64,000 bases of DNA, from the NCBI GenBank assembly GCA_022059125.1, contig JAEUWY010000006.1, positions 3,162,001 through 3,226,000 on the forward strand, written 5' to 3'. Source of the stretch: Corynespora cassiicola (Eukaryota > Ascomycota > Dothideomycetes > Pleosporales > Corynesporascaceae). Each line of letters begins with the position of its first letter. The first letter of the stretch is position 1. Under the pieces are notes generated by a model. It saw only the letters and a list, made by a program, of their open reading frames with translations. It did not search any database and was not told the origin of the DNA. This document shows, piece by piece, positions 1-13,278 of the stretch. Position numbers and translations under genes: made by a program.

Positions 1-1080
1 ACCATATTGACCGCTACATTATGCTCGAATCTTCTCCCAAGGGTGAGAATGAGATTCTCTGGCCAGGACACCGCATCAAGAAGGATTTCTCGGGACTTGG
101 AATAGAGCCCAAGGAAGAGGCGATTATTGAAAGTCTTACGTGGTACAACCACCTCGATAAGGACATTGAGCGCACCTTTGCAAATCTCGATGCCTCCATC
201 ATGATCTTCCTACGTAAGTGCTTACCTGCGGCAGGTGAAAGAGGCAGCTAACGAATAATTAGTCAATGGCCGTGTTGGAGCTGCAGAGAAGCTTGTCACA
301 GAGATGAGCCTGGAGACGATTTCTTTGTCGAGGACGGAATCTCTCTGCGGATACGCGTTTGACTTTACCCAACCTGGCGCAGAAGAGCAAGACGAAGGCG
401 AATTGGCTAGACAAACACTGTCTCATGATGCGAGCGAGTCCAATGACATTCCCGACGCCGAAGAGCACGCACAGCTTGTCATGCAGATGCGAAAGGAAAG
501 CTCAAACTACTCAGACCTACAGCAGATTGTCCGCCTAATCATCCTGTTCCGCGAGTGGCGTATGGAAGAAGATGAGCAGATTCAGTCCGTTGCCCCATCT
601 ACCTATGATCCAAATCCTGAAGGTTATCTAACAATAAACAGAGGCTCGCTTCGCGCAGCCAAGAAGCCCTCCAAGCGCGTCAAGGACGTCTTCGACAACA
701 TCAACGCCACCATCGAGCCCATGCTCGACTTCGCCGACGCCCGTGACCTCCCCGAACTCTGGCTCATCTACAAGGCCTACATCCCGGAGCTCCTCATCGG
801 ATACCTCAGCATCCTCCAGACGGCCTGCTACTTTATCCACCGCGACGCTGCCACCAAGGCCATGGACCTCGCCACCGTCATCGCGGACCCGAGTAAGGAT
901 TGGCTCCAGCAGGTGTTTGTGGAGACGGGCCGCATGCGCGAGTTGGTGGATACGCTGGCCGAGGTCAGCAAAGCGATGTTGGCGCTCAATGATGCGGGTG
1001 AGGCGAAGAGGGGTGGCATCAAGAAGAGAGGAGGTCGCGGAGAGACTATCAGGATTTGGGACGTCAATGTCAGGAATTGA
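1..1080 (+). CDS. NUP84: Nuclear pore protein Nup84/Nup107, C-terminal part (5' truncated by window edge)
   Basis: Structural nucleoporin of the Y-shaped (Nup107-160) scaffold of the nuclear pore. The reading frame is already open at base 3 and runs to 213. It continues after a 49-nt intron (214-262, GTAAGT donor, GCTAAC branch, TAG acceptor) from 263 to a TGA at 1078-1080, giving about 343 visible residues. The visible part is almost all alpha-helical, with no enzymatic motif. The last 120 residues (around DARDLPELWLIYKAY and the segment containing ETGRMRELVDTLAEV) match my memory of the conserved Nup84/Nup107 C-terminus that contacts Nup133. The start lies outside the window. Family assignment is from recognised sequence pattern, so the exact orthologue name is slightly less certain than the family. 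Confidence 0.8.
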
Positions 1081-2397
1081 GATGGATGCGATTTCAAGGG
1101 TTCAGATAAGAGGTTTGGAGGTGCAGTCACGTCAATGAATTGGGTTGGGTTGGGCGTGGGGGGGGGGGGGTAAAAAAATCTGGCGGCTGATGTCGCTTTT
1201 GTAGGCTAGTTTGGATTTTGGGAAATGAGAGCTTGCTGGCTTGAGTTTTGTGTATGATTTGAGAGTGGTGATATTTGTGAGGAAGGGTGTTTTAGGAGTT
1301 CGGCTTTGGCTTGAGGGGATGGGCAACATCCAAGGTGTTGCTTTTTTTCGCGCTATTGCCTAGATTGCTAGTGCACCTGACCTGTCAGGCTAGATGGGCT
1401 CCGCAGAGTGTACTGCAGTGTAACATTGTGACGAAGGTTATTGCGGTACGAATGTGGAGTTGCAGAGGGTTGAAATGTGCCTCGATAGTCAAGGAAGCAG
1501 TCTCTAGATGCTGAGTCTAAGTGCCGACGTGGTCTATCATGGACAAAGTGTGTGTGAATCGAAACGTGCTGACTTAGGTTCATTCATGAGGTCGTTTCCG
1601 AACCTATTGAAAGCAGGGAATTCAAAGATCGGATGCTTGACAAGGTACGTTCTAATCCTTGTGGCGAGAACATGTGATGGCCTGGTTCTTTAGGATATCA
1701 GATTTGCCCATAGCCTTCGAGTGGAGGTCTGGAACCGGTGATGTTGATTGTTAGACATATCAACACAGTATGTAATACATTTTCTCAAAGTAGACTGAAC
1801 ATATATAGCATTATCATATCACCCTACTGATACTATCTATGAAGCTGTTGAGTGTGACTCGACTTCGAAATGTAACCAAGAACCGTGATAAGGGTCCTCC
1901 TTGTATTACTAAGGATATAAGAAAAAGCAAATCAACCGTCTCATAACAATCACGTAGTTACGGAAAAAGCGCACATAACCACCGAGATATTTGTATGCGC
2001 TAGTAAGTAATCATTTTGAATATTCCTCCGTTAATTGATGTCATAATGTAAGCATTGAGTATCGTGTGGGCGAATCGTTCAACCCGCTTACGCATATAGA
2101 GAGGAAGCGATCGCCGGGAGAGCTGAAGCCAAGACGGGCTGAGCCGTTGCAGACTGGATTTTAACTAGGCAATAAACTATTTTGGTAACATGGATGGCTT
2201 TCAGAAGATCTCACTTGCAGTAGCTCAAGAAATTAGGTTTCGCAGCACAGCCGTAATAAAAGATAGTTCATTAACAAAAGAGCTCCGCGCGCCCGCTCCC
2301 TTAGCTTCTTACCTTGTAGTCCTCAGCGCCTCAGCATACATATACGCTATTTTAACCATCTTAGATTCGTCTACCCATATATGAATGTAAGGTGGAG
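1081..2397. other. Intergenic region, AT-richer, no gene recognised
   Basis: Nothing here reads as a gene. It starts with the 3' flank of the nucleoporin gene, holding a run of G at about 1158-1170, and becomes visibly AT-rich from about 1740 on. Short open frames have no family resemblance and no clear splice structure. The last 200 bases are the presumed promoter of the kelch gene. Confidence 0.6.
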
Positions 2398-4361
2398 ATG
2401 AGGTACCATGCTAAATCGCTGAGGTCCCTGGTCCCTGTTCTCTTGTGTCACTTTGTTCGATGCCAAAAAGATCCTCTCAATGACTTCTGTCGACGATTTT
2501 CCCACCGCACGGCTGTCATGAACAACAAACTTTATATTGACGGCGGATACGTGAACTGGAATCCGCTCAGGGATAACCCGGAAAATTATACCAGTAACCT
2601 GTAGACGAATGCACAACGAAGACAAGATGCTGATATTTAAACAGATGAATGGCTTATTTACAGCGACCTTGAGACCGAACTACGCCATATTGGCATGCCG
2701 AAACAATTCATCGTAGATACAAAGCAGCCACCTTCTCTTGCAGGAGGAAATCTTTGGGTAGATGAGATAAATAACATGTTTTACGCATTTGGTGGCTATT
2801 TTACCTCTGAAACACCTAAACCCTTCGAAACTTGGGTTTTTGATGGGGTCCAGAACACTTGGAGTAATATCACAACACAAGGAGATGAAGTAGCTTATAT
2901 AGCTCATGGAATGTCTGCTGTAGCGCCAGACGCTGGCATTGGATATCATCTTGGAGGATATCAAGATGAAACAACAGATTCTAAATGGTCTGGTCCCCGC
3001 CGATATGTCTCTGAAATGGTCACCTTCGACATGGTCACTAGACAATACTCAAGCCTACCAGGGCCAGACACATTGGGTAGGGGCGAGGGGAATATGCTAT
3101 TCATACCTGCCTCCTTTGCTGGGTTGTTGATTTACTTTGGAGGTGTGTCACAAGATCTACAAAACAATCAAGTGCAACACGTATGGGCTCCCCAACTTTT
3201 TATAATCTTATGAGTATTAACGTTCTACCAGGCATCTATGGAGGTATCATTGGCTCTCATATTGCTCGTGCGAATCTTTCTGAAAATTCACAGGAAATTT
3301 GGATCTACGATATCGATCTAAAAAAATGGTACATGCAAAAGGCAACTGGCAATATACCTGATAACCGGTCACGCTTCTGCAGTGGTATTACGTGGGCAGA
3401 TGATAAAACATCCTACAATCTGTGAGTCCATGTTTCATCCTTTAAAGAGTATTTTGTTGAATCTCTCATAGCTACATGTATGGCGGTATAGATCCAGACT
3501 TTCAGACGCCAGGCTTCGATGATGTCTACGTCCTCACGATGCCGGCATTTGTCTGGATTAAGATGTGGCCTCAAGCTGACCCCGGATTAAACCCTCACCA
3601 CTCACTGACATGCAATATAATCAATGGCACCCAGATGATGGTCATAGGCGGTTATTTCCCAAACACATCCGTTTGTGATGTGCCGGATGTATATGGACAG
3701 CATAATGTCGATCTGGGCATGATCGAGGAGAGCGGGGTCCTGTGGGAGAAGTTTAACCATAACAATCCTCCGTATCGTGTACCTCCGCGAGTAGTCGAAG
3801 TTGTCGGTGGGACGTAAGCACGATATTATCAACTTTTTTGTTGGAGTATGATAGCGCTAACTGATTAAAAGGGAACGAGGCAATGCAAATGTTACATCCC
3901 CTGAAGGAAACATAACATACGACAAGTATCTCTTCGAGAAAGCTTATAGAGTGCCTCAGAGGTATGCGACAGTACCCTGGCAACCATCTACAAACTCCAG
4001 CGTTGGAACTGCTGGGCAAAATTCCGGGTCTTCACTAAAAAGTTCCACTCTTATTGGAGCAATAATTGGCTCAGTAGTCGGTGGTGTGATTATTGGTGTG
4101 GCTGGATACTATCTTATGGCGTTTTTGAGAAGACGCAGAGCCAAGTCGACAGCAGTGGGCCATGTTATAACGGCATCACCCGAAGAGCTTCCTCATGAAC
4201 TAGGAGAAGATGGGGCTCGAGCCGAGAAAATGGGCAGTGAGATTTGCAACGAGCTTGGACGTGAAAAAGATGCTCAAGAACTTGCGGTGAACCCCGTCGA
4301 GCTACCTTCCGAGACCCCTATAGTAAGAATGAGGACAATAACTCGAGAAATTTGCAACTGA
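2398..4361 (+). CDS. Kelch-repeat, single-pass membrane protein (six exons, one of 12 nt)
   Basis: Predicted type I surface or vesicle membrane protein with a kelch beta-propeller; ligand unknown. Deduced exons are 2398-2593, 2645-3180, 3232-3243, 3294-3421, 3472-3813 and 3872-4361, giving 567 residues with all phases agreeing. The N-terminus is weakly signal-peptide-like. Kelch blades follow, marked by LYIDGGYVNW, MFYAFGGYF, IGYHLGGYQ, LLIYFGGV, the EIWIYDI strand, YMYGGID and MMVIGGYF. Near residue 440 a Ser/Thr-rich stretch precedes a hydrophobic helix (IGAIIGSVVGGVIIGVAGYY), a basic stop-transfer RRRR and an acidic cytoplasmic tail of about 80 residues. The third exon encodes only Ala-Ser-Met-Glu, yet it restores the kelch strand. 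The first ATG at 2398 is chosen because it is the only in-frame one before the conserved domain; an upstream exon cannot be excluded. Confidence 0.82.
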
Positions 4362-6434
4362 TGAATCATGCAAATTTTCTCTAGGAAGATGCATTGGAGA
4401 CTGTTTAATTAGATATATTGGTATGGAGAGTGTAGCTTATTTGTGTCGATAATACTACCAAAACTGGGAACTTCGTATTACTTTGTACCGATTGGCTCTC
4501 CTGGTGATCTGTTCACTGCATCCAAAAGTTTCAAGCCGAAAATGATATGGAACAAATAATGGGCGATGCTCATATTTCTGACGATGTGGAACTCTGCCGC
4601 CATGCTAAAACTCGGCAAATTTAGAAAATGATATGCAAGCAGTGAAAGGAAGCTTGTACAATACTTTAATTAGATTTTCCAGTCATCTTTCTCGTATATC
4701 AAGTTGGATATATCTATGCGCACTTCACAAGTCCGAAGCGAAAGGATCGTATCTATGCTAGAGGCTTACGGTATCCGTACCCAAGAAACTGTGCCAGAAA
4801 GGTCCTCTATGTTGTTTTCGTCTTCTCTGAACACTACACAATTTGATGCACAATATTTATACTGAATCATGAGTAGTCAACATGGTCGTTCGTATGATTG
4901 GCGGGTGTGAGTGCCGACAGTCATGGATAGGAACACCCAATCTGACGTCCAATGCTGACGACCGGGGCGAGTAAGGCTGCTGCGCAGGGCTGAAGCATGG
5001 GGCTTACCAGACGGGGTACAGATTGGCGACGCAGCTAAATTCCCGATCTCATCGGCTTATTGCCGGAAACCGTTTGAGGAACAAATGAATCTTCTGTCTT
5101 GCAATCCGACTTTTCGAATTTGAAATTGTCACTCAGAGATGCAGCAAAGGGCCATAGCATGTCTCTCAATTTGGATTCATTTCACCTTTCCCCTCTTTAT
5201 CTGTTAATAAATGATTTATTCTTTGACTAGAGATACTATAAATGCCTCAGCTTAGAAGTTACTTGCCTCGATCACTCAAAATGCAAAACAACACATTTAA
5301 TAAGGGAGTAAAAGTCAGCGTCAAAGCGTTGGCCACAAACAACGGAGGCTATCTGGAACGGGTTTTAGAGGATGCTACCAAGTAGCCCCATAAGTAAAGA
5401 CATGGTTTGAGTAGCTTGTTCATCTAAGGCATTGCGGCGACCGTTGTGGAGAATGGCTGAGAAGACGTCAGCCCTTGGCGTGATAGACAGCCAGCTTCTG
5501 CCCCTGGTGAAATCTTACAGATCGTCAAATACAGGCCATTACTACCCTTTATCTACTTCTGTACATCCAATAAACTTGAAACGTGGGCTTGGAAAGTAGA
5601 AAATCTGGCAGATTTGAAGGATCGACACCCCGCAGTGTCACCGTGATCTGCACTCCGCTATTCATGGGAGTCCGGCGTAATAGCCATTGCCCACCCTCAT
5701 ACTTACTCCAATCCCGAGGTTAGCGTCCTGCAGGAATTTTGAAAACTAATCGTCAGTTTAAAAGCGGTTCTGGAAAGATTCGTGTTTCCGTGGGAAAAGT
5801 CAATAGCATAAAGTTTATTGCGAGGTTGGCCTCTTCAAACTGTAGAGAAACCAGATGAAGTGATTTGTAGATAATCATGGAAAATTTATCATATCTCGTC
5901 ACTACTAAAGAAAGCGAAGAACTGGAATATTGTAAGAATGCCAGCCTTAGGATCCACTCCAGAAATCCCGCTGATGTGCATGGACGAGGCCCTTAGCCCA
6001 GTGCTGCGGACTCTTACATTACAATTCGAGACGAAATATGGCTATGTGCGACCAGATTGGTCAAATCAAGTCCGCTGTGACCAGTTAGTTTACTCTTTGG
6101 AATCTAAGATTCGCATTCTGACCAATGTTGCCCGGCTTGGCCTTTCAAATACGGTATTTTCTCAAGCAATCCTTCTAACCCCCTGCGAAAGGAAAACATC
6201 GTGGCATGAGTCCGTATGGGGATGCTTGCGGAACTGATGATCACGGTATTCGGGGTCAGCTCTCTCTCGGTGATGAAATCGAGAAATTCAGAAGATTCTA
6301 CTTCTGAATCCAATTAAAAATAGGCTGGCTCTTCGCCTCTTTCAAGCAAACAAATACAGCTCATCTTCTATTTACTTTCCAACAAATTCAGCAATTTTCC
6401 ACTCATAAACATTACACTTCCTTCAAACGAAACC
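4362..6434. other. Long gene-poor, AT-rich stretch
   Basis: About 2 kb without a recognisable gene. A TATA-like ACTATAAATG near 5230 precedes a 33-codon open frame from 5281, and a 99-codon frame lies at 5938-6237. Neither resembles a family I know or has convincing splice signals. A CGG-N7-CCG pair sits at 5053-5065, formally like a zinc-cluster (Zn2Cys6) site but not specific. The final 70 bases (CT- and CA-rich) look like the 5' leader of the secreted protein gene. Confidence 0.5.
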
Positions 6435-6770
6435 ATGCAGCCCAGCAACATTCTCGCTCTCCTTGCTCTCTCTACCGGAGCCTTGGGCTTCAAGTTCGTC
6501 GCCTTCACCGAGGACAACTGCCAAGGTGCTGAGGCAACCGTCAATGTCTGGGACAACACTTGCCGCGACCAGAATGTCCCTGGCACACGATCCATTCGTG
6601 TTCTCAATCTCGGCGGCAGGCACCAACGTGCAGAGATGTACAACGGAGGATCATGCGCTGGATCCCCTGGCAAGGGGTGGTGGGCCGATGGCGGTGAGGA
6701 CCCTTTCCAGGTTGGCAACTGCATCAACTTGGGCTTCAACGCCAGGGCCTATGGATCTCGATCTGCATAA
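6435..6770 (+). CDS. Small secreted cysteine-containing protein (effector-like candidate)
   Basis: A 111-residue intronless protein with a clear signal peptide: MQPS, a hydrophobic core of Leu/Ala, then cleavage near ALG-FKF at residues 18-19. The mature part of about 92 residues has four cysteines (in DNC, NTC, GSC and GNC), which could form two disulfides, and is rich in Gly and Asn with an aromatic GKGWWADGG segment. The context of ATG (AAACCATGC) and the pyrimidine-rich leader fit a real fungal gene. It stands alone between AT-rich, gene-poor flanks, a common setting for secreted effector-like genes. I do not recognise a domain; an antifungal or apoplastic role is possible but not shown. 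Function is therefore unknown. Confidence 0.72.
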   Translation: MQPSNILALLALSTGALGFKFVAFTEDNCQGAEATVNVWDNTCRDQNVPGTRSIRVLNLGGRHQRAEMYNGGSCAGSPGKGWWADGGEDPFQVGNCINLGFNARAYGSRSA

Positions 6771-7843
6771 ATTTCTCTTTACAGGTAGGCTGGTAAACCA
6801 CACTTCTACCGTTTCCAGCATATAACTAACTTGTTTCTGCAAAGGAAAATAGCATTTCTCAATTGAACCGCCTTTACCTGAAGGACATTTAGGATGCGCT
6901 ATCCGGTTACCGCTTTTTTGAAACCCAATATAGATTGCTAGATGAAGGATTCATTGGAACTACTCTCGTTAAATGTCCTCCAATAATCTTCGAAAGAATG
7001 CTTTGACATCCTATGACCCAAAACATGGAGTGACAAATGACGAGCCGAAAGCTTCAAAAAAAATAATAATTCAATGATGTGACCATTGCGTTGAAATGTT
7101 CCTCTATAGAGGCCCGCTAAACACCCATCCATATCTTAGTGATGATGAGGAGCAACATCGGAAAAGCCCATTATACAGTCTTCAGCACTACACAGTAAAT
7201 TTATGCTGGAACATATCTCTAAAATCATACCTTCTCAAACCCATGCGTGACACCCCAAAGAGAAGCAGAGGCAGGATATATAAACTCTTCTCGAGCCATC
7301 CTTCCTTCTCTCCCCACAACTAAAAACTTATCCGCATCTCTAAAATATTGAAGGAGATAAACATGACTGAAAATAAAACTATCGGCAGGCACAGTTATGC
7401 TTCTTCACAGAGGGAAACCTGCGCTACAGGACTGAAACACAATGTTTCGCATCTAAAGGATGCACAGGCGGGGCCTCAGTTGTCAACCCTTTAAAAAACC
7501 CTGAACCAACTTCAATGTCTAAAACCGTACCATCTGGGCTAGATAAGAGCCAGCCCCACACCAGCCATTAAAAATTTCACCCTCATGCACTATGTTCGAC
7601 CGAGAGCGACACCCTCTCCCAACCCAAAGAATACGGTGATGAACATCACCATCAATCTTACTCCAGTACATTAGACAAAAACCTCACATTCTCAAAAATC
7701 TCTTCGTATTGCATTTGCTACTTAAAAAAATGCCCAGAAGCCGTCTTATGCAATCCATCATGCAAAGCCATCGAGCGGCTGCCGCAAACGCCATCATAAA
7801 CACCATTACCCATATATTCGCGTAGTCTCCCTTAATGGACGCT
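6771..7843. other. Intergenic region with a possible tiny gene near 7363
   Basis: Mostly AT-rich spacer. A TATA-like GATATATAAAC at about 7276 and a CT-rich leader precede an ATG at 7363 that opens 43 codons. A second frame over the same bases (about 7396-7570) stays open longer and contains three cysteines, but has no start codon or signal peptide. This may be a tiny or decayed gene; the evidence is weak. The right end is the 3' flank of MCM6. Confidence 0.3.
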
Positions 7844-10834
7844 TTACACAATGTCATCTGGGCAGTTGGGATGGATGACATAAGTGACCTTCTCTGAAGC
7901 GGCTGCTTGGCCCTGCTCGTCTGCGAGACCCTCTCCGCGGATGGGCATAAGGTATTGATCCTGTGAGAAAAGGTTAGCCACATGTCGTGCACAAAGTGCG
8001 GCGCGTTGTATATGCTTACCTTGACGACCCTTCTGAGCACCTTCTTGGCAAGGTCTCGCTCCTTGATGACATCTTCCTGTGTTTCCATCTCCGATTCCTT
8101 CTGCTCGAGATACCAGACGAGCAGCTCTTCCTCCTCGACGCCGTTGCCGCTGTCGGCTTCATCCTGGTTGACGCGCCGGAGGAACATGTTGCGCATGGCG
8201 ATGTACTTGTCGTGCGTGATCTTGGTCTTTTCCCGGGCTGGCGCAGGGGTGCGGCTTGCGGTGCGGTCCCGCGAAGCTGCCTGCTCGTCGTCGGCCATGG
8301 CGGCATCTCCGGCTTCGGCTTCCGCAGCAGCGGCAGCAGCGAGAAGGGCCTCGTCGTCTTCGTCTTCAACCTCGACGTCATCCTTCTCGACGCTGATAAT
8401 GGATTGGCGGAGCAGGTTATAGGCTTCCTTGACGAACTCGGGAGTGATCTCGCTCACGCAGTTGGCCTTTGCAATGGCTTCCGACAGTCGGATCATACTC
8501 TCGAGCTGTCTGACTGTGATTCTGTAGCTGTTGCGACCAATGCCGCCTTGAGCATCATCCGCCCTTAGCTCTTTGTATTTCTCAACCAAAGTTTCCTTGG
8601 CCTCGTCGGTGAATTCAGGCTTGAATGTACGCGCGAAGCGAATATAACGCTGAAGCTGCTCGGTGCTAAACTCAGGCTCTACAGCATCGTCTCTGTCCTT
8701 GTGAATGCCAACAATGTGCTCAGCGAGATGGCGATCAACGCCCTCATCGCACTCGTCCAAGACTACAAAGAAGAGATCGAAACGCGACATGATGGGCGCA
8801 GACATGTTGACGTTGGCGCGGAGCGTTGTCTTCCGGTTGTAACGTCCGCCAACAGGGTTGGCAGCTGCTAGGATCGAGGTACGGGCATTCAGAGTTGCCT
8901 GAATGCCTGCCTTGGCGATGGAAATGGTCTGCTGTTCCATGGCTTCGTGGATAGCAACCTGATCAGCAATGTCCATCTTATCAAACTCGTCAATGGCACA
9001 AATGCCATTATCCGCAAGCATGAGCGCTCCGGCTTCAATGGTGAATTCGCCAGTCTCCTCGTCCTTTACTACAGCAGCGGTCAAACCAGCAGCAGACGAG
9101 GCTTTACCCGAGGTATACACAGCTCGTGGGAGAAAACTGCAGATGTACTTTAGGAATTGAGACTTGGAGGTCGAGGGATCGCCGACGATGCAGATGTTGA
9201 TGTCACCACGTAAAGCCATGCCCTCTGGGGTTTGCTTGGAAACACCTCCCATGAGCTGGAGAAGCAGGCCCTTCTTGATGACCTGATGACCGTACACCAT
9301 GGGAGCGATTGAATCAACGAGTCGCATGAAGATGTTGGGCTTGTGTACCATGTCCTTGAGGTCCTGGATTTCCGCCGGACTCAGGGTTGCTAGGTATTCG
9401 GCCTGTGCTTCTTCTCCAGTCGCTGTTGTCTCCAGGGCTTGAGCCTGGTTCAGTGAAGCGAGTATATTGCTGGCTTGTCCTGTCAAGTGTTGACTTGTGG
9501 ATTGTCCAGGCGTCGATGTATCCGGGGTGATCATGCAAGCAAGGAAAGACATGCGGTAGGTCAAGTCACGAACTCCCAAGGCCTTGAGACCACTAACACC
9601 CGAGCCACCGGCGTCGTTACCGCGAGCCGTGTTGGAGCTGTCTCTCGTCGCTTGCGGCCTTACACCAGGCACTCGGAATTGGCTCACGTCTGGGATGACG
9701 ATGACGGTACCCGTGAAGATGCACTTCTCTCCGGCCTTTGCACGATCCACCATTTCTCCTCGAAGAATAACGTCCATCGTTCGAGGCATGCTACCGGTGG
9801 GAATCTCGGAGCTGTTTTCTTGTATGCGGACCTTTTGCCAGTCGACAAAAGTGGATTGCCGGATGTCCAGTCTCCAGCCCTCTCTGTTCATACATGTCAT
9901 GTTTGGGCACTGAGTAGGCTCAGTGTACTTGAAAGTCTGCTCGATGTTGGGAACGACAGTGTTACAAGCCTCGCATATGAAAGTGGCCATTGAAAGCTCT
10001 GGTCTGACTTCAGATGTACGAGTTGCAGTACCTGAGATGGACAGGAGACGGCCAACGGAGGAGGTTCGAAGCTGGCGGATACGGGACACTAGAGGCAGAT
10101 TGTAAAAGGCGAGCGTGAACAGCTTGTCTGTCTGTTGATTGGCAGTCTTTTCATTGATGCTCTCATTCTGGCTCGTCGCATTGCCTGCATTGGACGTAGC
10201 GGTGACGGATGAGGTCGAGGCTGGCTGGCGGTGCTGGCGGAAGTATTTGGGCTCGTACTTGGCGATGAGATTGTGCAGGGCCCGGATCATGTATGGTAGG
10301 AAGCGATAATACTCGCTGGCAATGGCAGCTGCCAGGACGCCATCCTCATGCCTGAGAAGGTGTGTATAGTCGACGTACAGCGTCGAGAGGCTGTATAACC
10401 GGAGGCCCCTAATCTGGGCGATATAGTATTTGTCTGTGGTCGGGACACTTGATGCTGGCAAGGCTGATGAAGAGGGGTCCTCGGTATAGCTATTCTTGGG
10501 TAAGAATGCATTCCATCAGTATAAATCCTGGGGCGTGGGCTCACCTTTCGAGGAACTCCTGGAACCGATCTGCGAGCGTCTCTCCCGTCACGTCGACCAC
10601 CTTGGGGATATCGGTGCGGGGCCCATTCACTCTCCGGCCCGGGGCCCTGGAGCCCACGACCTCATCATCTGGGAAACCTTCGCCGTCACTGTGGGCGGCG
10701 GCGCTCTCTGAGGGCGGCGCTCGTGGGCGCACCGAGGAGGAGCGAATTTGCTGCGAGCGGCGGGGGTTGCCGGCGTCGCTGGACGGCGTGGGAGCGGCAT
10801 CCGAGTGCAGGACGGCATCGAGGAGGGACGACAT
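7844..10834 (-). CDS. MCM6: MCM6, subunit of the replicative MCM2-7 helicase
   Basis: AAA+ ATPase subunit of the MCM2-7 complex, loaded at replication origins and active in the CMG helicase in the nucleus. Exons on the complement are 10834-10545, 10489-8020 and 7960-7844; introns of 55 and 59 nt have GTGAGC and GTAAGC donors. The protein is 958 residues. The N-terminus (about residues 1-96) is Ser/Pro-rich and disordered. A zinc finger has Cys at about 269, 272, 291 and 296. Walker A GDPSTSKS is near 533, Walker B IDEF near 597 and the arginine-finger SRFD near 665. The pre-AAA block KALGVRDLTYRMSFLACM is characteristic of MCM6 rather than other MCMs. The last exon supplies the winged-helix end terminating in NCPDDIV. 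An acidic, Ala/Glu-rich linker lies between the AAA+ and winged-helix parts. Confidence 0.95.
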
Positions 10835-11448
10835 GGCGGGCGGGTCTGTGGGTGGGTTTGCTGCAGTGCGGGCGGAGGCTGCTGAAGATTTAGGAGGTTT
10901 TGCTTTGACGCGGGGCCTACACAGGGGACGCGCCTTGCGCTAGCGCGTTTTCCTCGCGCCACCCACCACTTAACTGTCCACATCGGGAAAGGTGAATGGG
11001 GAAGGCTGGCGGACACTTGGACACCCGCCGCCTTGAAACATGGCCTGGGTCCCGAACCACTGGAGTGCACTCGGGCGAGTTGCACCTTGGATACGACACG
11101 GCCGACACAACCGACCCAAGAGGCAAAACATGGACCATTTTCACGGCGAACGAGCACAAGCACTAGGGAGGCCATTTTCATCCAGCGCCATTCAATGGGT
11201 CGTTTCTTTGCAGTCTACAAATCATGGCTAGCATAACAAGGCCCCAGCACTGTTCTCTAGACGTGATCGAATGCTGTGTCACTGATTCGTTACGCATCTA
11301 TTTGTTCGTTGGTCGTCCCAGCCGTCACATTGCGGCACTCCAAGACCTCAAAGCGGATATAACGAGACCCGGAGCGTCTCTGAAGGGCTTGATGCGATTC
11401 CAGTCTATCGTGCTATAGAAAGGAAAATCGACCGTATCAGTCGTTCCT
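10835..11448. other. Spacer between MCM6 start and PP2A end, containing the MCM6 promoter
   Basis: No gene is seen. The first 150 bases next to the MCM6 ATG are GC-rich with several CG-rich motifs (described separately). The rest is the downstream flank of the PP2A gene. Open frames here are short, overlap one another and lack family resemblance. Confidence 0.6.
10908..10950. promoter_or_regulatory. MCB/E2F-like motif cluster upstream of MCM6
   Basis: ACGCG occurs at 10908-10912 and 10928-10932, followed by GCGCGTTTTCC at about 10943-10953, all within 75-120 bp upstream of the MCM6 ATG. ACGCG is the core of the MluI cell-cycle box bound by MBF-type factors that drive G1/S genes in yeasts. 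Assignment to MCM6 is by position; activity in this species is inferred. Confidence 0.35.
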
Positions 11449-12715
<1,267 letters not shown>

Positions 12716-13278
12716 GGCGGCGGCGGCGGGATGGGGGGTCGGCGCGAGTGGTGGGTGGGTTGCGGGTGGGTGGTGTCGCTTGTGGTGGTGGCTTTGTTGT
12801 GGTGCGTAGCTGTGAACGAGGGGGTCTTGCCGCTTCAAACTTGGCGGGCGACGTCAACGGGCGCAAAAAAATGCTGTCCTCGGGGGAGGGAGAGAGCACG
12901 CCGGCGGGGAGCAATGGGAGAGGCAAAATTAAAGGTCCGAGGGGGTATATGGTGCAGGCGGAATCGACAGCTGGGGCGGGGCAGGGGCTTTGACGCAAGC
13001 AAGCACACTGAGGCTCGCTGTGAATTGGGGCGGGCTGAGCGGCGGGCACGTGATGGCGGGCGCGGGAGCCTGGATTTTCCGGCCGCCGCCAGATGCTGTC
13101 TAGTGCGGCTCCGGGACTAAGCGTCGCCAAGACCACCTCGCCCCGCCCACTCCGATAGGAAGCGCGACCCGCAGCCTCGACCTCGCTCGCAGCTTCACCA
13201 CCGACATCGCCCTTGCGCCCGGCCAGCACCCGCTCCACTGCGCGCTCCCGAGGTCCCGTCCTGCAGGGCTCGCATACA
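12716..13278. promoter_or_regulatory. Shared promoter region of the divergent PP2A and Ulp1 genes
   Basis: 563 bp, GC-rich, between two divergent start codons. Long overlapping open frames here on both strands reflect GC richness and are not genes. No TATA box is evident; specific factor sites are not identified. Confidence 0.55.

Noticed and set aside
5938..6237. A 99-codon open frame in the gene-poor region
   Set aside because: No resemblance to a family, no good leader or splice context; could be chance in a 2 kb gap.
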